This document shows, in pieces, positions 9,803 through 20,502 of a stretch of DNA of 64,000 nt (the stretch's first letter is position 1; each line of letters begins with the position of its first letter). A program made the position numbers and the translations under genes. The notes beneath the pieces are model-generated. The model searched no databases. It saw nothing but the letters and a program-made list of their open reading frames with translations, and was not told the DNA's origin. Source of the stretch: Heliocidaris erythrogramma (lineage: Eukaryota; Echinodermata; Echinoidea; Camarodonta; Echinometridae); NCBI GenBank assembly GCA_025617745.1, contig CM046857.1:27746094-27810093 (forward strand), written 5' to 3'.

Positions 9803-10304
9803 GCATTCTATTTCTAGTGCCCGGCCCTCAGCAATCGGCCAACTTGGTACTTCTTCGTTTGTCTTGTAACAAAAATGATAAGTGATTGAAGGAAACAAGT
9901 CAGTGCCGAGCATAAATCAGCTCAAAGTGCCCTCTCATCTGACTTTTTAATTTTGTTACAAGACAAGAACCTTTCGTTCTTTGAATTATCTCTATAAGTG
10001 GGGTAAAAGATCCTTATTCCGCTTCATTAATAATTTTCCAATGGCTCTCCAGTGCATTCTATTTCTAGTGCCCGGCCCTCAGCAATCGGCCAACTTGGTA
10101 CTTCTTCGTTTGTCTTGTAACAAAAATGATAAGTGATTGAAGAAAACAAGTCAGTGCCGAGCATAAATCAGCTCAAAGTGCCCTCTCATCTGACTTTTTA
10201 ATTTTGTTACAAGACATGAACCTTTCGTTCTTTGAATTATCTCTATAAGTGGGGTAAAAGATCCTTATTCCGCTTCATTAATAAGTTTCCAAAGGCTCTC
10301 CAGT
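9803..10304 (+). repeat. tandem duplication, two 251-bp copies
   Basis: 9803-10053 and 10054-10304 are direct copies, differing at only a few positions (for example GAAGGAAAC versus GAAGAAAAC, and ACAAGACAAG versus ACAAGACATG). Within each copy an inverted repeat, TTGTCTTGTAACAAAA (9859-9874) against TTTTGTTACAAGACAA (9951-9966), could form a hairpin with a loop of about 76 bases. The high identity marks a recent event. A 4-5 bp overlap, AGTGC, at the junction suggests microhomology. Confidence 0.85.
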
Positions 10305-11388
10305 GCCCGAACTGACGTTATCATAAAGAATAAAGAAACTTGAGATGGTCGTGTGCTATTTTAAGCATTTATACGAGAAAGTGAAGATACTTATTCCACT
10401 CCGTTGCAATCTAGCCCACTTTTCCGCCAGCTGATTTTCGTCAGAGACGGTCGTCGTGTAGACTCGATGACTGATCAATGATTGTTTTGCTGGGGAAGGG
10501 TAGGTAATTTTCTCAAATGAAAAAAGAATGATAAAACGGCTTCTTTTCAAATAAAGAGAACATGCAGCGCCTTACGTGTAAATTAACGAGCGGGCAAAAA
10601 GAAAGTTTAGATACCACCCCCCCCCCCCCCCCAGCAGTAAAGGCCGACGGCCAAGCATAACTGGCTTGCTATGTGTGTACAAATCAACGAACACTACTCG
10701 TTTTTATGTACCATTATAAGAAATCAGTACAAAATTATTATTATTGTCGAAATCTCCCCTACAAATTGTTGATAACCCGAAGCAATGGTTACAATTTTTT
10801 ATTGGGCGATTGTCATGCCAGGCCCATTACTTTAATTTCATCTCTCACGGATTCAAACAATATACATAGATGTACATCAATAAAATTGATAGTAATCATA
10901 ACCCCAGCGGAATATCAAAGGAAATTAAGCCGTTTCATGTCGTTACTTCTAGGCATCGTTAAAATGAAAATTGCCATCCAATTCTCATCGCTCCAATTGA
11001 TGAGTACGTGAGCGTAATCATAGAAAAATACGTGAATACATTCATCCGATTTAGACTCTGTTATAATGTGATGAATTATGAAACATAATGTCCAAAATTT
11101 ACAGAACTCACTTCTTAATCATTGACCGTTGTATTCATAGATGCAAATTTTGTTCTCTTTCATCGATGTTCTCGGAGTTGCACTTGCTAATCACACTACT
11201 ATACTCAGTGATAACATAGTTGTTGTTTCGCCGGATTATTTCTCACAATAAACTCCCACGGCAGTATTTTTGTTGCACAAAACAGGTGTTTTGGGAAACC
11301 AAAATGGAAAACAAGAGACATACTAAAGCTTTTCGTTTTGCACTCTTCAGAGTATATCGCAATAATGAACAGAATGCCAAAATCGAAC
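10305..11388. other. unassigned AT-rich DNA with a poly-C run
   Basis: No gene recognised. A poly-C run lies at about 10617-10632. CAGGCCCATTAC at 10819-10830 resembles the terminal repeat of the 13902-16017 element with one mismatch in ten, but is not joined to recognisable element sequence. Confidence 0.4.
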
Positions 11389-13201
11389 AATAGTGACATC
11401 AGAATAGTGACATCAGAATAGTGATGTTTAGGTTAAAATTTTTAAAACATTTCCAAAGCAACTGGCTTAGATAGGGGAGGGGCGCACAAGGGGTCACGTG
11501 AAAGGGGAGAGCGGAAAGAATGTGGAAAATAATATGAGATAATATTTTCCAGTCAATTTTATTTGCTTCTGTCCTGCAACTTCATAACATTGGACAGCCA
11601 TTAATAAGGCCTAGTCAATATACGTCTTTGGCCATTCATTTTCGGAATTTATTTATTATTTTGCTATCGATTTTGTTAAAGACTGAAAGAGTTCAAAGAG
11701 TTATTCAAAATCGTCACCCGCTCGTTGTAAGGTCTTGCCTATGTGACGAATTTGAATGACAATGTCTTGAAATCGACTGCCCAAAGATGGATTTGATGAT
11801 AAAATTTTGCAGCGGATTGCCAGGTCGGACGAATTCGAATGAAATCTGACGAAAATGAATGGAGCTATGTTAAAGTTAATTGACCATTGAACCTGTTGAA
11901 TTACATTTTAATTATCAAACTATCTTTGATATCTTACATTTTGATAATTATTGATTCCTATTAGACTATAGGAGGAAATTGAAGTGTTCAATGATGCATT
12001 TTTATCTTTAAAAAGTGTTAGATTGGACAGGAAATCCTTACAATAGAAGGAGATAGATTGCTTAAACCATCATACAAAGATAACATGGGAAGATAAGCAG
12101 TGATAAGCATGATAAGACTCAAATGAAATCTGTGGTAATAGAATATAATAGTGAAATACAGAAACCATACAGGAAAAGAGAGAGAGAGTGGTATTTAATG
12201 TGTCTGTTCACTTCAAAATGGAAAATTTTCTCGCTCTCAAGTTGCATAGAGTACTCCAGGCGGACCCGGCCAAGTCATTCAGGCCCTTTAAATTATGGCC
12301 CTCTAATACAACCTGTTCAACCAGAGTGCCATGAGAGTATTTTATAAAACCTCGCCTTCTTGGAATCTATAATGAGAAATAACAAAAAACCGCAATATAA
12401 CACTTGGGGGTGTTTTGGAAATATTATTTGGTAAGTAGTAAAGTACGTTTTCCGTCGCTCTCTGCGCTTAATCACAAAAATAGTTTCAGGCAGCGAGGAC
12501 CACGAATATTTCCAAAATATTTATTGTAATATGTCCATGAATGTTCAAGCTATGACAATTTTCGGGCACGCCACTGCCTTATTATCGCCATGGCGCCCAG
12601 ATTAGGGTTACCTTAATATTGAAATTAGCAATAGCAATTTAAAGTTCATTTTCTTCACTCAATTCGCTCGCTTCGCTCGCTCGCAAATCTTAGAAATTAG
12701 ATAGTTTCAGGCAGCGAGGTGCATGAATATTTCCATAGGACGCTAGTGCAATATTCAGGCACGTCACTGCCCTATCGCCATGGCGCCCAGATATAAGGGT
12801 TACCTTTCTATAAAGAACAACAGAATGCCCCCCGTTCGCTTCACTTCCTAAAAACGGTCATTAATATGAATGATTCCTGGCAACGAGATGACCGGAGATA
12901 TAATTATAGCTTTACATTTCACCTATTGGTGACTAATAAAATAAAATTATGCCACTTAAAGTACATTTTTATTTTTCTCACGCTCGCTTTGCTCGCTCGC
13001 AAAATTTGGAACCCTAAACCGTGGGTAGTATATGTCGGGCTTCATCTTTGACCCACCCCTGTCAAATAATCTGACTATATAATATACATAATATACGCTC
13101 GTGCCCATACCCGCCACCCGCCACCCCTACTCAGTCGCTTAGCTCAGAAAGGTCCACTTTTTCCAATGTTGCCCCCATCAAAAAGCCTATTTACGGGCCT
13201 G
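11389..13201 (+). mobile_element. non-autonomous repeat with GCTCGC satellite, truncated copy
   Basis: Parallel to 14339-16017 over its whole length, with shared blocks such as GGCGCACAAGGGG, TTTGGCCATTCATTTTCGGAAT, GCTCGTTGTAAGGTCTTG and GTATTTAATGTGTCTGTTCACTT. The right end matches exactly: TTACGGGCCTG (13191-13201). The left terminal repeat is not found, so the copy is 5'-truncated or decayed. A segment of about 310 bp (11859-12168) is absent from the other copy. Near 11395-11431 a short tandem repeat of AGTGACATCAGAAT is present. No reading frame of note. Confidence 0.75.
12420..12850 (+). repeat. satellite units within the truncated element copy
   Basis: Two full units and one partial unit of about 185-260 bp. 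Each carries CGCTCGC-type sequence, then AGTTTCAGGCAGCGAGG, GAATATTTCCA, CAGGCACGTCACTGCC or a close variant, and ATCGCCATGGCGCCCAGAT. Units recur at 15060-15650 in the other copy. Confidence 0.75.
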
Positions 13202-13901
13202 TGAGGCTACAGTATGTCTGACATAGCAACTCCTATGTTGGTATTGTATTTTGTATTGTAACAGATGTCAATTTTGACAAAGTTGAATACCAATTTCACT
13301 TGCAAAATCGCTCTTAGCTCGCTGATGATTGACAGATGATGTCGCGGGGGCAAGTGGTCTGGAGGATTTTTTTTAAGTTGGTGGGCTTAGCAGTTTGTAG
13401 AAAATTATTTCAAAAAATATTTAAAAATCTATGAAACGTATTTAGAAGTTTAAATATCAAAATATAAAATGTATGTAGGACTGCACACCAACAGGTATCA
13501 ACTTGCAATTAGATGCATGGTTCCTTTAAATATGTAGTGTCTTTAAATATTGTCTCCAAAAAACAGGGGTAGCAATATCTAATTATTGATCAGCACGAAC
13601 AATCCATAAACTGACTTACTGCCTGATGAAGATCGACTTCGGTGAGATCTATCGGGCCACGATTAGGGCGCGGTTACAGTGTGAAGGCCAGAGCCATGTG
13701 TATGGATGGCACTGGTGATGGCTAGAGTACCTACATAAAGAGAGTAGCGACAACTCACGATTTGAACGCCATTTTGTTTCCTCTTCAATGCACATTTCTA
13801 TTCAATTCTGATGAGCACCTGGGTGTTCTCAATAGAAAGAATTCAAACGCCATTTTGTTTCCCGAAAAGTCAGATGTTTATGTCGCTATTCTCTATATAG
13901 T
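13202..13901. other. spacer between the two large element copies
   Basis: No gene recognised. A 25-base block, AACGCCATTTTGTTTCC, occurs twice (about 13767 and 13848). The last five bases, ATAGT, are the target duplication of the next element. Confidence 0.45.
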
Positions 13902-13915
13902 CAGGCCCGTAATAA

Positions 13916-13951
13916 GGGGGGGGGGGGGGGGGGGTTCTGGGGGTTCGAACG

Positions 13952-14024
<73 letters not shown>
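13916..14024 (+). repeat. long poly-G / poly-C tract
   Basis: A run of 19 G (13916-13934), a short unique linker with GGTTCTGGGGGTTCGAACGA, then about 72 C (13953-14024) broken by a single A at 13988. The two runs can pair or form four-stranded structures. The length in an assembly is uncertain because homopolymers this long are hard to sequence. Confidence 0.9.
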
Positions 14025-14025
<1 letters not shown>

Positions 14026-15059
14026 TTGGCGAGCAGAGGTCCGCTTAACGAAGAAAAAAAAGAAGCGCTGGAGAGATGATGGAAAGGGAAAAATAAAGTG
14101 ATAAAATATCGGTCTTTCCATCTATTTAATACATTTTATTTTGATTTTGTCCCGTAACTTCCTAATCTGGCAAATCTATAATTAATCAATGTCGTCTTTC
14201 ACCATTCATTTTCGAATTTTGTACATTATGCCATGTTGCAATCGATTTTCTTTCAAAGCGTCATTCAAAGAATTATTAAATAAGCAGAAATCTGCTTCAA
14301 CAACAACAACAAAAAGAATCATTAGGCGAAAAAAAATATCCAAAGTGACATCAGAATAGTGATTTTTAGGTTAAATTATTAAAAACATTTCCATACTAAC
14401 TGGTTCGATAGGGGGGAGGCGCACAAGGGGGTCACGTGAAAGGGGAGAGAGGAAGGAAAGTGGAAAATAATGTAAGATAATAACGTTTCCAGCCGGGTTT
14501 CCTTCAATTTGAACACTTGCTATTGTCCTGCATCTTAATAATAAGGCCTAGACAATATACGTCTTTGGCCATTCATTTTCGGAATTTATTGTTCATTTTG
14601 CTATCGATTTTGTCAAAGACTGAAAGAGTATAAAGAGTTATTCAAATCGTCACCCGCTCGTTGTAAGGTCTTGTCTATGTGACGAATTTGAATGACAATT
14701 TTTTGAAATCGACTTCCAAAGATGGATTTGATGATAAAATTTCGCAGCGGATTGCCAGGTCGGACGAATTCGAATAAAATCTGACGAAAATGAATGAGAA
14801 ATGGAAAAGAGAGAGGGGTATTTAATGTGTCTGTTCACTTTAAAATGAAACATTTTCCCGCTCTCAAATTGCATGGAGTACTCCTGGCGGACCCGGTCTA
14901 GTCATTCAGGCCCTTAAATTATGGCCCTCTAATACAGCCTGTTCAACCGGAGTGCCATGAGAGTATTTTATAAAACATCGACTTCTTGGAAACTATAATC
15001 AGAAATAACAAGATGCCTCAATATAACATTTGGGGTGTTTTTGGAAACATTTGGGAGAT

Positions 15060-15650
15060 AGTAAAGTGCGTTTTCGTCGCTCGCTTCGCTCATTCACCAA
15101 ACTCTGAAACGAGATAGTTTCAGGCAGCGAGAATATTTCCATAGTATATGTTATTGTAATAATTATGTCCATGAATATTCAATGTTATGACAATTTTCGG
15201 GCACGTCACTGCCTTATCGCCACCGCGCCCAGAAATTAGGGTTACCTTACTTTCTATATTGAAATGAGCAACAAATTAAAGTGCATTTTTCTTCGCTCGC
15301 TCGCAAATCTTAGAAATGAGAGTTTCAGGCAGCGAGGTCCATGAATATTTCATAGGATGTTATTGCAATATTCAGGCACGTCGTTGCCCTATCGCCATGA
15401 CACCCAAATACTTGTTAGGTCCAGTTTCTTTATTGAAATGCGCAACAGCAAAGTAAAGTGCATTTTTCCTCGCTCGCTTCGCTCGCTCGCAAACCTTATA
15501 AACGAGATGTTTCATGCAGCGAGGTCCATAAATATTCAATGTTATGACAATTTTCGGCACGTCACTGCCCTATCACCATGGCGCCCAGATATTAGGGTTG
15601 ATGTTCTATAAAAGAACAACAGCAAAGTGCCCCCCCCCCTCCGTTCGCTT
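15060..15650 (+). repeat. GCTCGC satellite array
   Basis: Three to four head-to-tail units of about 185 bp. Each has a segment like TAAAGTGCATTTTTC, then the mirror-symmetric GCTCGCTTCGCTCG or a variant, CAGGCAGCGAG, GGCACGTC(A/G)(C/T)TGCCCTATC and GCCCAGA. Unit number differs from the copy at 12420-12850. Confidence 0.8.
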
Positions 15651-16022
15651 GACTTCCTAAAACTTTATTAATATGAATGATTCCTACATGTGGCAGCTAG
15701 ATGACCGGAGATTAGCTTTACATTTCACCTATTGATGACTAATGAAATACAATTTTGCCATTTAAAAGTACATTTTAATTTTTCTCTCGCTCGCTTTTCT
15801 CGCTCGCAGTATTTGGAATCCAACACAGTGGTAGTATATGTTCGGCTTCACATTTGACCCACCCCCTGTCAAATATTGACTACGCTCATGTCCATATCCT
15901 TGTAGGGGCACACCCCCTGACCCGACACCCCTACTCGGTCGCTTCGCTCCCTCAGAAAGGTCCACTTTTTCCAATGTCGAACCCCCCCCCCCCGCAAAAA
16001 TCCTAGTTACGGGCCTGATAGT

Positions 16023-18120
16023 GATGGCTAATTTGAAGCACACAATCCTACATACTCAGAAATGTACTCCGCTATCTATTGCATATAACAAATCATTGAC
16101 TTAATTAATCGGGCGCAAATATTCACTCTTGAATGATAAGCGCCTTAAAACATAAATAAACAAACAAACAACAATTAACATTTTAAATTAAAACACCATA
16201 ATCCCTACTGAATTATTAATGTAACCAGCAATTCTCGTCAAGACATCTTTATCGACAAATAATCTATCAAAATGAGTCATGACGAAACCCCCATATCATT
16301 AAATATGCGAATTAAGCTAATTTCTCTTGCCTGAAGCCCAAACAGTACCGATAAGCTGTAATCTCCATTTTGCATGTTATATCCGATGTGCTGCAACTTA
16401 TACCCATCCCTTACTACAAACTAGTTGTAAAATATATAGCACTGGTTTGTTACAATGGAATAATATTATTTCCATTTACAGTGCAGTATATTAAATCAAT
16501 GTTTCTACTTGTGTTGGCAGATATATGCTAAAGACTGGCTGCTCATTGTTTTAGGACGAATTCATATCTGATATAGCGCGCTGTACTTAGCCAACCATTC
16601 GACCAGTTTTGCGTGGTAAAAATAACCACATATGCTCTGGTCATTATTACGGCAGTGGGAGCATTACTTTCGAAATCAACCGCGAAATGTGGTCGCATAA
16701 ATTTGACCACGCAATATCTGACCACACATTTTTAAGAGTGTAAATCTTTTAAAAATCATGGGAATGAAAAATCACCATAAAAAAAAAAGATGCGCAAAAC
16801 ACGAAGAAATCGGGATATATCTGATGGAGAAAGGTATGGATGTCTATGTTAAGGCGGTAGATAAGAAGACTTTGGCGCCAACTTTAGCTGATAGAACTCT
16901 CTACGAGCCAATTTAATTACACGACATTCGTGTAGCCGGGTATCAATAGACATTAAAAATCAGGTCATTCACAAATTATCAAGGATGTAGAATTCGTTAA
17001 AGCGATTGCAGCGTTAAAGTACCATGCACCAGCATGGCCAGTAGACGTGGTAGAACTGAAACAAAATTGGCCAGGTTGACATTAACCTTAAGCATAAACT
17101 TCTTCACAATATTTAATTGAATAGTAGTTGTGTGCAGAGGATGATGTTCGCGTTATAATCATGAATAATATCTTCTTGTTTGCCCTAGATGTCTGAGGTG
17201 GATGATCGTGATGTTATTGACTAGCTCCTACTTTGGGGAGATAGATCCATGTTGGTGCAATATGAATTTCGTTCAGGTAATTCTCAAGGCACTTTAATGG
17301 CTCAGTGATATATAGCTGCACCAGCGCCCTTTTGTAAGGAATTGATCCATATCAAGTCCATCGGAGAGGACCTAAACCGTCGGGCCCTGACTGCTTACTT
17401 ACATAGACATGCTTTCTTAGCAGTCAGGTATTATTTTAAAATCAACCATCAAACCAACCAACCAACCAAAGTGTGCAAAAATTAAATCCAGATGTTCCTG
17501 TTTCTAATAACGTTATTAGAAAAATATACAATCTGAGCGCATCTTTTTCAGTTCAATGTAACTTAAAGACTTGATACTTGAAATAATCTAATTGTGCATT
17601 GTTTCAATTTGATAAAATGCTTCTGTCGTTGTAAAACAATATATTTACAGGTAAGAACATCTTGTAGAGCGATCTAATAATACGTCTTTACATGGAAAAG
17701 AAATTCATACTTCAATACCCAAAATCATCAGGTTTCCAGATATAGATCCGAAGCTTCCTGGAAACATTGTTAGTTTTCCCCAATCAATCAATAAATGAGA
17801 AACAAAAATTTTCGAGCCGAAATAGCCTAAAACTGTTTCTGAACATTTCAATCTTCATCTAATTTGTGAATATCTCTTGAAAATCAATATGAAATAATAA
17901 TAACGAATAATCTGATGTTGTTTATCACGAAGTAAGCGTGACATGATACGTGGATCAAGCCCGGAAACAAATTCAATTTATTCCACAAGCTGGCTAAGAT
18001 ATATTTATATATTACGTCGAGATTGAAGATTGAATCAGTTATGACATTGTAAACTGCCTACAAAATTTTTTTTAAGTACATGTAAAAATGGGGGGAAAAG
18101 TAGTTGTTCCAAAAAAAGGC
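16023..18120. other. unassigned AT-rich DNA
   Basis: No gene recognised. A short nested inverted repeat lies at about 16608-16722: TTGCGTGGT and ACCACAT on the left face ATGTGGT and ACCACGCAA on the right. (CCAA)n-like ACCAACCAACCAACCAA is found near 17453-17469. Confidence 0.4.
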
Positions 18121-18126
18121 TCCTGA

Positions 18127-18270
18127 TTATAATTCAAATTCAGATTCAAATTCAGATTTATTGGCTGTTTTCAATCATATTAACATAGTACTGTAGTGCA
18201 TAATATAAAATAAATACAATAACACTAATGATATAAGAATGATTTTTTCCATAGATATTGGAAAATAATT
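18127..18270 (-). mobile_element. LINE 3'-end fragment with hexamer tail
   Basis: On the minus strand it ends in a tail of GAATTTGAATCTGAATTTGAAT, typical of the short tandem tails of CR1/L2-like LINEs. The adjoining block, TGTTAATATGATTGAAAACAGC on the minus strand, is shared with 42340-42375. It is cut short before any coding sequence. Confidence 0.65.
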
Positions 18271-18448
18271 TAATATCAGTGATGCACAAATATTGACCTA
18301 AGTGAACATGGTGAAATATCTTCATTTTTTGAGCCATAGTCTTAAACATTTCTGATCCCCTTTCGTTACAATCAACATTTTTAAACTATACCTTTTGGTT
18401 TATTCTGAAATTTCTTTTTGAAATGCTAGATTATAATTGGGTCCGATA

Positions 18449-18492
18449 CCCCCCCCCCCCCCACACACACACACACATACACACACACGCAC
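18449..18492 (+). repeat. poly-C followed by (CA)n
   Basis: About 14 C then ACACACACACACACATACACACACACG. It abuts the CCGAGGAC repeat on its left side. Confidence 0.9.
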
Positions 18493-18493
18493 G

Positions 18494-18686
18494 TTTACAT
18501 GGCTTTACTTCCGAGACAACTATTGTTCCTCTATTGTTACTCGTCCTCGGACAGTCGACGGAATAAGGCATAAATTCATTGTTCGACGTTCGAGGACTAT
18601 TGTCCGCCTTCCGAGGACCATTGTTGTCATGATTTTTTTTTTGTTCTCTGTCCGAAAATGTCCTCGGACATAATGCTAAACACACG
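18494..18686 (-). repeat. CCGAGGAC repeat, copy 1
   Basis: An interspersed repeat of about 190 bp with several copies of CCGAGGAC or its complement. Edges: TTTACATGGCTTTACTTCCGAG on the left and GTCCTCGGACATAATGCTAAAC on the right. Other copies, in reverse orientation, lie at 52434-52617, 52645-52851 and 58833-58925. All copies sit in (CA)n/(GT)n DNA. Internal inverted pairs such as TGTCCGA with TCGGACA could fold. No reading frame is conserved. Confidence 0.8.
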
Positions 18687-18934
18687 CAAACTCACACACT
18701 CCTCTTCTCGTCCTCCCTATACATGAGTTCAAAATGTTCGAGCCTTCTAAAAAGAATCATAAAGCTTTCGGCGATGTAACAAATAGGCATGATTAGGTCA
18801 TCCAGTCATGTTCATCCACCCCCACACCGTACTCTCAGTGAAAGGGAATTACAGCGGTTGTAGATGACACGTGTTGTGGTATGGAGAGGGTGATAGTGAT
18901 ATCGAATGCGACAATATGTGAGATAGAGTGAAGA

Positions 18935-18952
18935 TGTGTGTGTGTGTGTGTG

Positions 18953-18995
<43 letters not shown>

Positions 18996-19176
18996 AGAGA
19001 GAGAAGAGAGAAATTGAGAGAGAGGTGAAGAAAGGTGAAAGGTGAAGAGAAAATAGCTATAGAAGAAGGGATGGAGTAGGATAGAGAGATAGAAGTAGGA
19101 ATAGGGGATAGAGGAGGGCTGGCAAGGAGGGGATCAAACGATTGTACGAGGTAAGAAGGGGTAAATAGAGAGAGGA

Positions 19177-19213
<37 letters not shown>

Positions 19214-19215
19214 GC
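18935..19215 (+). repeat. (TG)n, (GA)n microsatellites
   Basis: TGTGTGTGTGTG at 18937-18960, then (GA)n at 18960-19020 and again near 19180-19210, with purine-rich sequence between them. Confidence 0.85.
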
Positions 19216-19286
19216 GAGATATTAACTTAAGGGGCGAGAAAGGAAGAGAGAGGAGCTACAGAAGAAAGGGGTGTAAAGAGACTGCA

Positions 19287-19401
19287 GGGGCCTGTAACAT
19301 AAAGAGATACAATCAATCTTACGATTGATATCAATCGTAAATCTGTGGCAAACCATGTACTGAAGTTAAGACTGATTGTATTTCTTTATGTTACAGGCCC
19401 C
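19287..19401. mobile_element. 115-bp hairpin MITE, GGGGCC-CATAAAG type
   Basis: Left arm 19287-19320 pairs with right arm 19368-19401 over 34 bp with two mismatches. Ends: GGGGCCTGTAACATAAAG. Just inside the left arm lies a perfect 18-bp palindrome, ACGATTGATATCAATCGT (19321-19338). It carries no coding capacity. Related ends occur at 23402, 31259, 45571 and 62689. Confidence 0.8.
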
Positions 19402-19494
19402 AGGACTTATAATTTATATAGAAACAAAGAGATGCAGGCACAAATGAATGGAGAGAGGTGTAAGAGGGGATAAATTGTAGAGAATGGACACAAA

Positions 19495-19682
19495 ACACGA
19501 TAAAAACTACTTTGGAAAAAATAAACTCAAGACAATTTCAACAGCCCTGTCTATCACTTTTTTAGAAATGTGCGAACATTACAATGGTGTATTACATAAT
19601 CCGAACCTGATTTCTATGGGCAGTACAATAGGCCTTTGAAATTGCCCTTGAGTTTATTTTTCGAAAGTAGTTCTTATCGTGT
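19495..19682. mobile_element. 188-bp TIR MITE
   Basis: The left end, ACACGATAAAAACTACTTT, with the following 30 bases matches the complement of the right end over about 48 bp with a few differences. The centre, 90 bases, is unique. No clear target duplication. Confidence 0.75.
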
Positions 19683-19689
19683 TACAAGT

Positions 19690-19998
19690 AAATAGAGGAG
19701 TTGATTGGCAGAGTGATTGAAATCACGTAGTGAAATCACGTTGAACGAGAAAGGGAGAAAGAACGAGGAAAAGCTATAGAAGGAAGAATTGAAAGAGACA
19801 GTTGGACTGATATAGAGAGAAAGATGTATGAAAGAAGGAAGGAAGAAACGGAAAAGAACGATAGAAATGTAAGGGAGGAAGAGTGACGGAGAGATGTAGA
19901 TAAGGAGTTAGAGGAGTAAAGAGAGAAAGAGAGAGGGAGAAAAAAAAAGAGTGGGGAGATAAAGATGATTTTTTAAGAAAAAGTGAGAGCGCAATATA
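19690..19998 (+). other. purine-rich tract
   Basis: GA-rich sequence with many AGAGAGA and GGAAGAA blocks. No gene recognised. Confidence 0.55.
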
Positions 19999-20502
19999 CA
20001 GTGTGAGTCAATAAAAAAGAACCCCAGATTCAGCCCTAAATATCTTTGCAATCAGTACAAATAGATTTCATCAAAGATTATTTTGGTATAATCCTGTTTC
20101 ATTTAATTTTGATACATTGATCATTAATATCCGAACACGGACAGCTGAACAGTAACATTTTCCTGATTCATTTCAAAGTTGCCTCTGCACAAGTTTTGAA
20201 TGAAATTGGCGGTCAATTTATGGTTAGTTGAATGATCTCCGTTCCAGCTGAATGCACTCACAAGTAATGAAGGTATAATACCGAACAATTAATCAATCAG
20301 CCCTAACTCAGGCAAGGGCGATTTTGACATTCTTTTTAAAGCTGTCCAGTGGTCGGTCATGCATGATCGCATTTTAGTTAACAGCCTATCAAATTAAAGA
20401 AGACATTATCTACTAGCATGCCATTAGAATATCTTTCAGTGATTTCACTTGTTTGTTAAGATATTGGGGCTTGAATATGGTTGTCCTTATTGACTCACAC
20501 TC
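19999..20502. mobile_element. mariner-like MITE
   Basis: Left end CAGTGTGAGTCAATAA and the complement of the right end, GAGTGTGAGTCAATAA, match at 15 of 16 bases. Weaker similarity continues inward (ATTCAGCCCTAAATATCTT against the complement of AAGATATTGGGGCTTGAAT). TA dinucleotides flank both sides (19997-19998, 20503-20504), as expected for Tc1/mariner. No transposase frame is present. The superfamily is inferred from the ends and the TA target. Confidence 0.75.

Larger units (their letters stand above)
13902..16017 (+). mobile_element. 2.1-kb non-autonomous TIR element with 5-bp target duplication
   Basis: Begins CAGGCCCGTA and ends TACGGGCCTG, a perfect 10-bp terminal inverted repeat, with weaker similarity inside. 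It is flanked on both sides by ATAGT (13897-13901 and 16018-16022), a perfect 5-bp target duplication. The CAG...CTG ends and short target duplication recall hAT-type elements, but no transposase frame is present, so the superfamily is an inference. Internal layout: long poly-G then poly-C (13916-14024), a diverged extra copy of internal sequence (14090-14285), a unique arm (14339-15055), GCTCGC satellite units (15060-15650), and a right arm. It depends on an enzyme from elsewhere. Confidence 0.8.

Noticed and set aside
13762..14121. Proline- or glycine-rich open frames on both strands
   Set aside because: Produced by the poly-G and poly-C runs.
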